Shown: positions 8,911-16,797 of the stretch, one piece after another
Numbering within the stretch: position 1 is the stretch's first letter
How the letters are laid out: every line of letters begins with the position of its first letter
Assembly: GCA_049680625.1 (NCBI GenBank)
Contig: JBAUID010000190.1
Span: 1 to 64,000, forward strand
Direction of reading: 5' to 3'
DNA: 64,000 bases
Origin: JAUIAI01 sp049680625
GTDB taxonomy: Bacteria > Pseudomonadota > Gammaproteobacteria > Burkholderiales > Burkholderiaceae_E
Translations under genes and position numbers: made by a program
The notes under the pieces: generated by a model
The model's input: only the letters and a program-made list of their open reading frames with translations
Databases searched by the model: none
Told to the model about the DNA's origin: nothing

Positions 8911-9996
8911 ATGAAAACGTACAGAATCGCGACAATTCCCGGTGACGGCATTGGGAAAGAGGTTGTGCCAGCCGGCCGGCAAGTACTTGAGGCGATCGCT
9001 ACAGCAAGTGCGACATTCCGGATGGAGTTTGAAGATTTCGACTGGGGTGGCGACTACTATCGGCGCCATGGCGTCATGATGCCGGATGACGGTCTGGATC
9101 AATTGCGTGACAAAGACGCCATTTTGTTCGGCTCAGCCGGTGACCCCGACATTGCAGACCATATCACCTTATGGGGCCTGCGCTTAAAAATCTGCCAGGG
9201 TTTTGACCAATATGCGAATGTCCGTCCGACGCGCATTCTGCCGGGTATTGATGCGCCGCTGAAGCGCTGCGCGCCCGGAGATCTCGACTGGGTAATAGTG
9301 CGCGAAAACTCGGAAGGGGAGTATGCCGGGGTTGGGGGGCGGGTCCACCAGGGGCATCCAACCGAGGCGGCGACTGACGTATCGATGATGACCCGTGCCG
9401 GTGTTGAACGCATTATGCGATACGCGTTTGCGTTGGCCGGGACGCGTCCACGAAAGCATCTGACGGTCGTCACCAAGAGCAATGCGCAACGCCATGCGAT
9501 GGTGATGTGGGACGAAATCGCCGTTCAGATAGCCGCAGAGTTTCCAGACGTTACCTGGGACAAAGAACTTGTCGACGCGGCGACGGCGCGTATGGTGACT
9601 AACCCCCAATCGCTGGATACAATCGTGGCCACCAATCTGCATGCGGACATTCTGTCAGACCTGGCAGCTGCCCTGGCCGGCAGCCTCGGTATCGCGCCAA
9701 CCGGAAATATTGACCCGGAACGCCGCTATCCCAGCATGTTCGAACCCATTCACGGCTCGGCTTTTGACATCATGGGTAAAGGTCTGGCAAACCCGATTGG
9801 CACTTTCTGGAGCTGTGTCATGCTGCTTGAGCATTTGGGTGAAACCGCGTCAGCTCACTGCCTGATGCGGGCAGTTGAGCGGGTGACCTCAAACCCGGCG
9901 TTGCACACCGGGGACCTCGGCGGCAAAGCGACCACCACGCAAGTTACCCAGGCAACCCTTGAGGCCGTTCTGGAAGAAATGTCGGTGACGTCGTAG
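8911..9996 (+). CDS. Tartrate dehydrogenase / D-malate dehydrogenase-like (isocitrate/isopropylmalate dehydrogenase family)
   Basis: 361 residues, ATG after an AAAGCTGCCTCCT stretch, so no strong ribosome-binding site. A beta-decarboxylating dehydrogenase: IPGDGIGKEVVPAG at the N-terminus, a substrate-site arginine and ENSEGEYAGVGG, the catalytic K of VTKSNAQRHAM, the metal-site aspartates of TNLHADILSDLAAALAGSLG, and the NAD-binding MFEPIHGSAFDIMGKG. HGSAFDI and the WGLRLKICQGFDQYANVRP segment favour the TtuC/DmlA branch (tartrate, D-malate) over LeuB. It would oxidise a 2-hydroxy dicarboxylate with NAD+ and decarboxylate it. Divergent from the RraA-like gene across 218 bp that must hold both promoters. 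Confidence 0.88.
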   Translation: MKTYRIATIPGDGIGKEVVPAGRQVLEAIATASATFRMEFEDFDWGGDYYRRHGVMMPDDGLDQLRDKDAILFGSAGDPDIADHITLWGLRLKICQGFDQYANVRPTRILPGIDAPLKRCAPGDLDWVIVRENSEGEYAGVGGRVHQGHPTEAATDVSMMTRAGVERIMRYAFALAGTRPRKHLTVVTKSNAQRHAMVMWDEIAVQIAAEFPDVTWDKELVDAATARMVTNPQSLDTIVATNLHADILSDLAAALAGSLGIAPTGNIDPERRYPSMFEPIHGSAFDIMGKGLANPIGTFWSCVMLLEHLGETASAHCLMRAVERVTSNPALHTGDLGGKATTTQVTQATLEAVLEEMSVTS

Positions 9997-10121
9997 GGTG
10001 AGCAGCGTGAGCAGCGTCACGCGGTATCAGTTGGCGGCAACTGCCATCAATCGGCATCAATTGGCATCATTCAGGGTCGCTGACATGATGTCGACCCTGG
10101 GCTGATCCGGGCTGAAAAGTC
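9997..10121. other. Intergenic region between the dehydrogenase gene and tRNA-Pro; hairpin
   Basis: No gene seen here. Short direct repeats (GTGAGCAGC twice, ATCAATTGGCATCA-like motifs) and a perfect 8-bp stem CAGGGTCG/CGACCCTG at 10072-10099. The stem has no T-run on either strand, so it is not a classical terminator. The opposite side of the tRNA (10199-10342) likewise shows no gene; it must carry the tRNA promoter and the end of the ispB transcript. Confidence 0.5.
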
Positions 10122-10198
10122 TGGTCGGGGTGAGAGGATTCGAACCTCCGGCCTCTACGTCCCGAACGTAGCGCTCTACCAGGCTAAGCTACACCCCG
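10122..10198 (-). tRNA. tRNA-Pro (anticodon CGG)
   Basis: 77 nt including an encoded CCA. The acceptor stem CGGGGTG pairs with CACCCCG. The anticodon stem CTACG/CGTAG closes the loop TTCGGGA, giving anticodon CGG. The T-arm GGAGG TTCGAAT CCTCT is intact with one G-U pair, and the D-arm contains AGCCTGGTAG. It reads CCG codons. Confidence 0.97.
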
Positions 10199-10342
10199 TA
10201 CTCGTACTCAATGCGATCTAAACGACCCGGTCTAAACGATCCGACCCATATAATCTCACCTCGCGGCTAATTCTTCTCGCTGAATTTTTTGGCTGACGAC
10301 CCTGCAGTTCAGGACCTGCAAGGTATACACGATCAGCGACGA

Positions 10343-11341
10343 TCAGCGATCTCGGTCGATCGCATAGGTCGCGAAGTATAACAGGGCGTCGCGGTAGTCG
10401 GAAGACGCATTTGCAACGCTGGTGATCAGCTCTACCTGGTCGCGCGCCAGGTCGGCCTGGGCTGCTGCCTGCTGTCTTGAGTACTCCAGAGCACCGGTTC
10501 GCTCGATGGCCGCCATAATGGTCGAAAAGTCATTGGATGTGCCTGTTTCGATTGCCTGGCGGACTGTAGCCCGTTCGGTAGGGTTGCCCGTCTGCATCAC
10601 GTGAATCAGCGGCAGCGTGACCTTGCCTTCGCGCAAATCGTCGCCAACACTCTTGCCGGTGTCAGCAATTTGTCCGGAATAGTCCAGGACATCGTCAACA
10701 ATCTGGAAGGCTGTGCCCAGATGACGGCCGTAAGCTGCGGCCGCCTCTTCTGCTTTGGGGGGGGCATCGCACAAAATGGCGCCCAGGCGGGCTGCCGCTT
10801 CGAACAGCTTGGCGGTTTTATACTGGATAACCTGCATATAACGCGCTTCATCGACGTTTGGGTCGTGGCAGTTCAGCAATTGCAGGACTTCCCCCTCGGC
10901 AATCATATTGGTGGCATCGGCGAGCACCTTCATGACACGCATCCGGTCAATATCTACCATCATCTGAAATGCGCGCGAATAGAGAAAATCCCCGACGAGG
11001 ACGGAAGCGGCATTGCCAAATGCGGCATTAGCCGTCAATCGGCCCCGGCGCAGACTGGATTCGTCAACGACATCATCGTGCAGTAAGGTCGCGGTATGGA
11101 TGAATTCAACCACCGCCGCCAGGTGATAATGATTGCGTTCACCCCGATAGTCGAGGGTTCTGGCCAGCAAAAGCAGCAGAACCGGGCGCATACGCTTGCC
11201 GCCGGCGCCCACAATGTAGTCCGAGATCGTGTTGATTAACGCAACCTCAGAGTGCAGCTGGGCCCGGATAACAGCGTCGACTTCGGCCAGATCGGACGCG
11301 AGAATTGGAAAAAGTTCGGATGGCTTCATCTCGACCGGCAT
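10343..11341 (-). CDS. ispB: Octaprenyl diphosphate synthase (trans-polyprenyltransferase)
   Basis: 332 residues from the ATG at 11341 (an internal ATG at 11329 is an alternative; the frame runs open further upstream without support). Both aspartate-rich motifs of trans-prenyltransferases are present: LLHDDVVDESSLRRG and FQIVDDVLDYSG, with the GGKRMRP substrate motif at the N-terminus. It elongates farnesyl diphosphate with isopentenyl units to make the ubiquinone side chain. It is divergent from rplU, the conserved proteobacterial arrangement. Length and motif spacing match IspB. Confidence 0.95.
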   Translation of the reverse strand: MPVEMKPSELFPILASDLAEVDAVIRAQLHSEVALINTISDYIVGAGGKRMRPVLLLLLARTLDYRGERNHYHLAAVVEFIHTATLLHDDVVDESSLRRGRLTANAAFGNAASVLVGDFLYSRAFQMMVDIDRMRVMKVLADATNMIAEGEVLQLLNCHDPNVDEARYMQVIQYKTAKLFEAAARLGAILCDAPPKAEEAAAAYGRHLGTAFQIVDDVLDYSGQIADTGKSVGDDLREGKVTLPLIHVMQTGNPTERATVRQAIETGTSNDFSTIMAAIERTGALEYSRQQAAAQADLARDQVELITSVANASSDYRDALLYFATYAIDRDR

Positions 11342-11561
11342 TCTAATCCAATGACAGCTTGCGCAGGTGGATTCTGGTAGGCTAAAATTTCGGGTTCCCC
11401 CAAAGTAATCAATTAATTGGCGGTATCGCGCTTTGGCACTCCAGCTAGCACGGTGCGGCCGCCGTTCCGGGCAATGCATGTATAACTCCCATCCCGTCTT
11501 GGGGAATGAGGGGAATGATTTATACGGTAGCTGACCCGGACAGGCCAACACAGAGGTTTTC

Positions 11562-12374
11562 ATGTACGCGGTTATCAAAACCGGTGGTAAACAGTACCGG
11601 GTAGCACCGGGCGACAAAATTAAGGTCGAGCACCTGAGTTCGAGTATCGGTGACGTGGTCACTATCGATCAAGTCCTGGCCGTGACTAATGGCGAACAAT
11701 CGCTCATCGGTGAGCCGGTTGTCGAGGGCGCATCGGTTAGTGCGACTGTTATCGACCAGGGTCGACACAAAAAAGTCAAAATTTTCAAGTTGCGGCGGCG
11801 CAAGCACTACCGCAAGACTCAAGGCCATCGCCAGAGTTTTACCGAGATTTTTGTCAGTAAAATCGAGTCGTCATTGGGTGCCGATTCCGCAGATGCGAAA
11901 GAAGCGCTTGACTCAGCCAGTGCGCGACGCGAACGGGTTGCTGCAATGACTGCCGGTGGAGAAGCTGAAGCTCAGGCAGCAGCAGCAGCCAAGGCGGCGT
12001 ACGCAGCAAAACTTGAGCAGGCTAAGTCGGGAGCAGTGCAGGCAGGTAATACTGCCAGCGCTTCATCCGAGGACGCGGCAAGCGCTGCAAAGCCAACCAC
12101 TGCACCGGCGGGCGCGGCTGCGGCGGATGACCTGACTAAAGTTGAAGGTATTGGCCCCAAAGTCAGCGAAGTCCTCCAGGGGCAGGGCATCACAAGCTTT
12201 GCCCAACTGGCGGCAACTGATGCTGAAAAAATCAAAGAAATGCTGAAAGCTGCCGGCGGCGCTTTCGCTGCTCAAGATCCGGGCACCTGGCCGGCTCAGG
12301 CGAAACTGGCTGCTGACGGCAAGTGGGATGAGCTGAAAAAATGGCAAGACGAACTGGACGGCGGCCGCGCCTGA
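11562..12374 (+). CDS. rplU: Ribosomal protein L21 with long C-terminal helix-hairpin-helix extension
   Basis: 270 residues, against about 103 for ordinary L21. Residues 1-103 are a standard L21 (MYAVIKTGGKQYRVAPGDKI at the start; KVKIFKLRRRKHYRKTQGHR in the 23S rRNA-binding loop). Residues 104-188 are an Ala/Glu/Ser-rich, low-complexity, probably flexible or helical linker. Residues 189-270 carry a helix-hairpin-helix-like domain (DDLTKVEGIGPKVSEVLQGQ, then ITSFAQLAATDAEKIKEML) followed by a tryptophan-containing tail. First gene of rplU-rpmA-obgE. The fusion is an uninterrupted frame with rpmA following normally 36 bp later, so it is not an obvious assembly artefact. The role of the extension is unknown to me. 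Confidence 0.95.
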   Translation: MYAVIKTGGKQYRVAPGDKIKVEHLSSSIGDVVTIDQVLAVTNGEQSLIGEPVVEGASVSATVIDQGRHKKVKIFKLRRRKHYRKTQGHRQSFTEIFVSKIESSLGADSADAKEALDSASARRERVAAMTAGGEAEAQAAAAAKAAYAAKLEQAKSGAVQAGNTASASSEDAASAAKPTTAPAGAAAADDLTKVEGIGPKVSEVLQGQGITSFAQLAATDAEKIKEMLKAAGGAFAAQDPGTWPAQAKLAADGKWDELKKWQDELDGGRA

Positions 12375-12410
12375 TCAGCTGTTCACTGCAAATTGAATAA
12401 GGATTAAAAA

Positions 12411-12668
12411 ATGGCACATAAAAAAGGTGGTGGTTCAACCCGCAACGGTCGCGATTCCAAGCCCAAGATGCTGGGCGTCAAGGCCTACGGTGGCGAAGTG
12501 GTCAGTGCAGGTTCGATTATTGTTCGCCAGCGCGGCACAAAGTTTCATCCAGGCACCAATGTTGGCATTGGCAAAGATCACACCTTGTTTGCCAAAATTG
12601 ACGGAGAAGTCTTGTTTGCCGTTAAGGGGCCGTTGCGCCGCCAGATGGTGAGTATCGTCCCACGATAG
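12411..12668 (+). CDS. rpmA: Ribosomal protein L27
   Basis: 85 residues, AAGGAT upstream of the ATG. Starts MAHKKGGGSTRNGRDSKPK, the flexible N-terminus that reaches the peptidyl transferase centre, and continues with RQRGTKFHPGTNVGIGKDHT. Normal length and no N-terminal propeptide, as expected outside the Firmicutes. It follows rplU and precedes a terminator and obgE. Confidence 0.98.
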   Translation: MAHKKGGGSTRNGRDSKPKMLGVKAYGGEVVSAGSIIVRQRGTKFHPGTNVGIGKDHTLFAKIDGEVLFAVKGPLRRQMVSIVPR

Positions 12669-12700
12669 CCGCTGCGCAATGGCGGTTTGCTCGAACCAGA

Positions 12701-12725
12701 AGCCCCGCCTTTGCGGGGCTTTTGT
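12701..12725 (+). terminator. Intrinsic terminator after rpmA
   Basis: AGCCCCGC, loop CTTT, GCGGGGCT, then TTTTG: an 8-bp GC-rich stem with a short T-run, 33 bp after the rpmA stop. It separates ribosomal-protein transcription from obgE, which must depend on read-through or its own promoter. Confidence 0.88.
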
Positions 12726-12781
12726 TTCTCCCGGTGCCGCGCCAGATAAATTGAAAACTACTGCTTCCTTAAGCCAAGGCC

Positions 12782-13912
12782 ATGAAATTTTTTGACGAAG
12801 CCAAGATCGACGTTGCTGCCGGCAAAGGTGGTAATGGCATCGTGTCGTTTCGGCGAGAGAAATTTATTCCCAAGGGGGGGCCAGACGGGGGTGACGGCGG
12901 GCGCGGCGGCAGTGTGTATGCGATTGCCGACCGAAACATCAATACCTTAATTGACTACCGTTATGCGCGTAAGCACAAGGCGCGCAATGGTGAACCTGGC
13001 CGCGGGTCAGATCAATACGGTGCCGGTGCTGACGACATAATCTTGCGTATGCCGGTTGGCACTGTCATTCGCAATGCCGAGACCGGCGAGATTATTGCCG
13101 ACCTTGCTGAAGACGGCTTGCAATGCCTGCTTGCCCAGGGTGGCAAAGGTGGCTTGGGCAACATTCATTTTAAATCCAGTACTAACCGCGCACCGCGTCA
13201 GAGCACCCCCGGTGAGCAAGGCCAGGAAATGACCTTGCTGCTTGAATTGCGCGTGCTGGCTGATGTTGGTTTGCTGGGTTTGCCCAACGCGGGTAAATCA
13301 ACATTTATCAGATCAGTCAGTAACGCCCGCCCAAAAGTGGCGGATTACCCGTTTACCACTTTGTACCCAAATCTTGGCGTTGTGCGTGCCGCACCCGAGT
13401 CCAGTTTTGTGATTGCAGATATTCCGGGTCTGATTGAAGGGGCCGCTGATGGTGCCGGGCTTGGACATCGCTTTCTTAAACATCTGCAACGGACCGACTT
13501 ACTACTGCATCTAATTGATGTTGCGCCGCTTGATCCCCTGGCAGATCCGGCGGCAGATGCGCACGCAATTTTGCGCGAGCTGTATCGGTACGATGCGGCA
13601 CTAGCCGCGAAACCCCGCTGGCTGGTACTCAATAAAATTGACATGATTCCGCAAGAAGACCGTGCTGAGCATCTGGCTGATCTGGTAAACCGTATCCGCG
13701 GTGGTAGCGACGGAGAGGCTATTGCCGTTGACGACGAATGCGTTTTTGCGGTCTCGGCGCTGACTGGCGAGGGGTGTGATGCCTTATGCCGTGCTGTGGG
13801 CACCTTTATCTCCCGACAGCGGGCCCCGGTTGCGCCCGATGCTGATATCCGGTTTGACGACGGTGGTCGTGGTCAGCTGCAGGCGCCAACCGCTGGTGAA
13901 AGTGACAGCTGA
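12782..13912 (+). CDS. obgE: Obg/CgtA GTPase
   Basis: 376 residues. The N-terminal glycine-rich Obg fold (FDEAKIDVAAGKGGNGIVSF; GGDGGRGGSV) spans about residues 1-158. The G domain follows, with G1 GLPNAGKST, G2-region YPFTTLYPNLGV, G3 DIPGLIEGAADGAG, G4 NKID and a G5-like SALTGEG. It is a ribosome-associated GTPase for 50S assembly and stress response. Position after rplU-rpmA is conserved. The short C-terminal tail is poorly conserved, as usual. Confidence 0.97.
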   Translation: MKFFDEAKIDVAAGKGGNGIVSFRREKFIPKGGPDGGDGGRGGSVYAIADRNINTLIDYRYARKHKARNGEPGRGSDQYGAGADDIILRMPVGTVIRNAETGEIIADLAEDGLQCLLAQGGKGGLGNIHFKSSTNRAPRQSTPGEQGQEMTLLLELRVLADVGLLGLPNAGKSTFIRSVSNARPKVADYPFTTLYPNLGVVRAAPESSFVIADIPGLIEGAADGAGLGHRFLKHLQRTDLLLHLIDVAPLDPLADPAADAHAILRELYRYDAALAAKPRWLVLNKIDMIPQEDRAEHLADLVNRIRGGSDGEAIAVDDECVFAVSALTGEGCDALCRAVGTFISRQRAPVAPDADIRFDDGGRGQLQAPTAGESDS

Positions 13913-13919
13913 GTGCCTC

Positions 13920-15098
13920 ATGCGTGATTCCAAGCTGACCGTCGCCGAGGCCGCTGTTGATGAGGTCATTCAACCCCGTCCGCTGTTACAGCAAGCGGGT
14001 CGGATTGTCGTTAAGGTTGGTTCAAGCCTGGTGACTAATGATGGCAAAGGCCTGGACGCAAGTGCCGTCTCTGATTGGGCAGCGCAAATCGCCAGGTTGC
14101 GTGATGCGGGCAAAGAAGTGGTATTTGTTTCGTCCGGCGCGATCGCTGAAGGTGTTCTGCGCCTAGGCATGGCCCAACGTCCGCACCAGGTTCATGAACT
14201 ACAGGCAGCGGCGGCTGTTGGCCAGATGGGGCTCGCCCAGGTGTACCAGTCGTGCTTTCTGGAGCATGGGATGCAAACTGCCCAGGTCTTGCTGACCCAT
14301 GACGATTTGTCGGATCGAAAACGCTATCTGAATGCTCGCTCTACCATCCAGACTTTGTTGGCGCTCGGTGTTGTCCCGGTGGTAAACGAAAACGATACCG
14401 TAGTAACTGACGAAATCAAGTTTGGCGACAACGACACGCTGGCGGCATTAGTTGCAAATCTGATCGAAGCCGATGTATTGATTATTCTCACCGATCAGGA
14501 AGGTTTGTTCACAGCCGATCCGCGTAAGGATTCTGAAGCCGTCCTGCTTGGCTCGGTTTCGGCATCGGATCCGTCACTCGGCAAAATGGCTGGGCAGGCA
14601 GGGTCTTCTATTGGCACAGGCGGTATGCAGACAAAAGTGGCGGCAGCGCGCCGGGTGGCGGGTAGCGGTGCGCACACGATAGTGGCATCGGGTCGACAGC
14701 CATCAGTCCTGGCCCGTCTCGCCGCCGGCGAATTGTTAGGCACGCAGTTTATTTCGCGTTTGCCACGCATGGCGGCACGCAAACAATGGCTCGCCGGACA
14801 TCTAAAAATGCGTGGCGCTGTTGTGCTTGACGTTGGAGCCGTGCGCGCGGTTCTCGAGTCTGGAAAGAGTTTGCTGCCGATAGGCTGCGTCAACGTACAC
14901 GGTGAGTTTGAGCGTGGTGAGGTTGTCGCCTGCCTTAACGATTCGGGCACGGAGATCGCGCGGGGCCTGATCAATTACTCCAGCGATCAGACGCGGCGCA
15001 TCCTGAAAACAGCATCCCGCGATATTTCAGAAAGACTCGGGTTCGTCGAAGAGCCCGAGCTCATTCATCGCAGCAATATGGTTTTGATGAACCAATAA
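13920..15098 (+). CDS. proB: Glutamate 5-kinase
   Basis: 392 residues from the ATG at 13920, 7 bp after the obgE stop; the frame is open further upstream inside obgE, but that part has no ProB similarity. Amino-acid kinase domain: IVVKVGSSLVTNDGKG (phosphate-binding lysine), VFVSSGAIAEGVLRLG, NENDTVVTDEIKFGDND and LTDQEGLFTADPR, with GTGGMQTKVAAA. The C-terminal 110 residues form the PUA domain (INVHGEFERGEV-type sequence near the end). It catalyses the first, proline-inhibited step of proline synthesis. The weak ribosome-binding site suggests coupling to obgE. Confidence 0.96.
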   Translation: MRDSKLTVAEAAVDEVIQPRPLLQQAGRIVVKVGSSLVTNDGKGLDASAVSDWAAQIARLRDAGKEVVFVSSGAIAEGVLRLGMAQRPHQVHELQAAAAVGQMGLAQVYQSCFLEHGMQTAQVLLTHDDLSDRKRYLNARSTIQTLLALGVVPVVNENDTVVTDEIKFGDNDTLAALVANLIEADVLIILTDQEGLFTADPRKDSEAVLLGSVSASDPSLGKMAGQAGSSIGTGGMQTKVAAARRVAGSGAHTIVASGRQPSVLARLAAGELLGTQFISRLPRMAARKQWLAGHLKMRGAVVLDVGAVRAVLESGKSLLPIGCVNVHGEFERGEVVACLNDSGTEIARGLINYSSDQTRRILKTASRDISERLGFVEEPELIHRSNMVLMNQ

Positions 15099-15134
15099 GC
15101 CGGCCGGCAGCCGGCACGGCGGTTATTTTTTAGC

Positions 15135-15572
15135 CTATGCCGTTTCGTCGAACAGTTCGCACAGCTTGCTGTCTTTTTCGATAGCAATCAGGTCGTCGTC
15201 GTCAGTCAGGGCAATGTCTTCGTCATCAAGGTCGATCAAGTGATCTTCATCAGATGCGGCCTCAATTTCTATTTCTTCGTCGTCAAATTCAGTTTGATCC
15301 GCTGAGTCTGCAAGGTGACGGGCGAATACTTCGGGTTCGCCAAGACCGTCGTCGAAGTTGTCGTCCCGTAACGTGAGGCCACGGCGTGCGGCTTCGCGGG
15401 CATCCAGGTTTCGGGCTTCGGCAGCGCTCAGCCGTTCACCAGTGGCCGAACAAAATCGAATGCCGTCATGAGTGTTGTACAAGCGATTTGCAGCAGCGGT
15501 TGCGGCGCGGTTATCGAATAATCCGGCGAAAACGCTTGGTGTGCTTGCAGGTTTGTCTCGATTGATATTCAT
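15135..15572 (-). CDS. Hypothetical highly acidic protein
   Basis: 145 residues from the ATG at 15572; the frame stays open to 15695 and neither start has a convincing ribosome-binding site. I do not recognise a named domain. The N-terminal half is ordinary and basic (NINRDKPASTPSVFAGLFDN; SAAEARNLDAREAARRG). The C-terminal half is strongly acidic, with long Asp/Glu runs from about residue 92 (DDEEIEIEAASDEDHLIDL, DDEDIALTDDDDLIAIEKD). It converges on proB with 36 bp between the stops. Acidic tails of this type occur in chaperone- or nucleic-acid-mimic proteins, but there is no evidence for either here. Confidence 0.6.
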   Translation of the reverse strand: MNINRDKPASTPSVFAGLFDNRAATAAANRLYNTHDGIRFCSATGERLSAAEARNLDAREAARRGLTLRDDNFDDGLGEPEVFARHLADSADQTEFDDEEIEIEAASDEDHLIDLDDEDIALTDDDDLIAIEKDSKLCELFDETA

Positions 15573-15675
15573 AGCATACATGTCCAGAAGTAGGTCGCTC
15601 TTAAGCGGCGATGTATGCACTGTAGAATTTTCGACAGGGAAGCGGCAGTGAACTAATGCCGCTAACTGAACTGGG

Positions 15676-15746
15676 AATTGGCTGGGGCGTGACAAAAGTC
15701 ACGTCGGCCAATTTTTCACCTGAACCGGATGGACTGGATTCAGGTG
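15676..15746. other. Two adjacent hairpins in a minus-strand intergenic region
   Basis: First hairpin 15676-15713: outer stem AATTGGC/GCCAATT, inner stem CGTGAC/GTCACG with an AAAA loop, followed on the plus strand by five T residues. Second hairpin 15717-15746: CACCTGAA/TTCAGGTG. The T-run makes the first resemble a terminator on the plus strand, although both flanking genes are on the minus strand. Confidence 0.55.
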
Positions 15747-15803
15747 GCGTCGTGCGAACCGGACAGATCCTGAGAAACTCAGACGACGGTAGGGCGGAAC
15801 CGG

Positions 15804-16286
15804 TTATTTCAGGGCGGCCGCCATAAATTTGGACAAGGCACCCTTTACTTTGGCGACGGCCGGACAGTCACTGGCTTCGTGGCGACTGGCCAGCGCCTCG
15901 ATGTCGTTAACCCCGAGCCAGACCTGGCCCTGGTCGTCCTGCCACGCCAGCGCCTTGAGTGGCAGGTCGATCGCAAAAGACTGACTGCACTGCATCAGCG
16001 GGGTGCCGCCTTTGGGGTTGCCAAAAATCAGTAATTCGGTCGGGCGCAAATCCTGGCCAACTGTCTTGGCCCCGGCAGCGTGGTTGACACGGGCAAAAAT
16101 TTTCATGGCCTTGCCTTTGGCAACGGCTTCGAATCGATCCATAGTCTCACTGACACTGAAACTGCTTTTGCTCGCTATCAAGCCATCTGCCGCCTGTGCA
16201 ACCGCGCTGCTCAGCAGGAGGGCGGCGATGCAGGCCGCTTGTAGAGAATGTTTCAAGTTGGTGGTGCTTGACTGCCTGTTGTTCAT
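15804..16286 (-). CDS. DUF302-family periplasmic protein
   Basis: 160 residues from the ATG at 16286, chosen because CCGGAGATCACC precedes it; a longer frame begins at 16346. A signal peptide with core AACIAALLLSSAVA ends at AQA. The mature part matches the DUF302 layout: SVSETMDRFEAVAKGKAMK, FARVNHAAGAKTVGQ, ELLIFGNPKGGTPLMQ, and DLPLKALAWQDDQGQVWLG. DUF302 proteins are small soluble domains of uncertain function. It is transcribed away from the cobalamin riboswitch and btuB. Confidence 0.82.
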   Translation of the reverse strand: MNNRQSSTTNLKHSLQAACIAALLLSSAVAQAADGLIASKSSFSVSETMDRFEAVAKGKAMKIFARVNHAAGAKTVGQDLRPTELLIFGNPKGGTPLMQCSQSFAIDLPLKALAWQDDQGQVWLGVNDIEALASRHEASDCPAVAKVKGALSKFMAAALK

Positions 16287-16376
16287 GGTGATCTCCGGAG
16301 ATTGGAAAATAGGGTCGTCTGATAGGTCGGTACGCGTGCGTATCACCTTACGCTTTTACATTACAATTGTCCCGCT

Positions 16377-16710
16377 CACGGTGCTCGTAACAGTAAATTG
16401 TTACGGTTAAACGGGAAGCAGTGAGGCAGCATATGCTGCCCAAACTGCGCTGCCCCCGCAACGGTAAGCAGCTGTTCTCAAATTACTCACGTTCTCACGT
16501 TCTCACGGCCTCACATGCCACGTGCACATCATGTGCATCACTGATCAATTGTAATTTGAGTAGCGAATACGCCAATCCACTGACGGCTCACGCCGATCGG
16601 GAAGGGGCTGTTCGTATAGCTGCCAGCCCGGATACCGGCCATGGGCATGGTTCACGATGCCACGGCGGGTGGTCTGTTCGTTCATGCTCATTCCTTCCTG
16701 ATCAGACCCG
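16377..16710 (+). ncRNA. Cobalamin (adenosylcobalamin-type) riboswitch upstream of btuB
   Basis: Ordered conserved blocks of the cobalamin aptamer: CGGTGCTCGTAAC (about 16379), ACGGGAAGCAGTGAG (about 16411), GCTGCCCCCGCAACGGTAAGC (16449-16469), CGGGAAGG (about 16598) and the B12 box AGCCCGGATACCGGCC (16625-16640). A possible expression-platform stem follows (GGTCTG 16671-16676 with CAGACC 16703-16708). It has no T-run, so control is more likely at translation initiation. It lies directly before btuB and should switch B12 uptake off when cobalamin is plentiful. The 3' boundary is approximate. Confidence 0.92.
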
Positions 16711-16797
16711 TTTGTGGCTCGTGTTGTCTGCACTTTTGGCGCGGTCGGGGTGATCCTCGTGCCATGGAGGAATTGAGTCCAAATGATTGAAGGATTT

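Noticed and set aside
8651..8914. Plus-strand frame between the RraA-like and dehydrogenase genes
   Set aside because: It overlaps the 5' end of the RraA-like gene, has no ribosome-binding site and no family features; the region must hold the two divergent promoters.
10072..10099. 8-bp hairpin downstream of tRNA-Pro as its terminator
   Set aside because: No T-run on either strand; tRNA transcripts often end elsewhere, so no confident call.
15099..15131. Terminator after proB from the GCCGGC repeats
   Set aside because: The GCCGGC repeats can pair but the T-run is 9 bp too far from the stem, so I do not call it.
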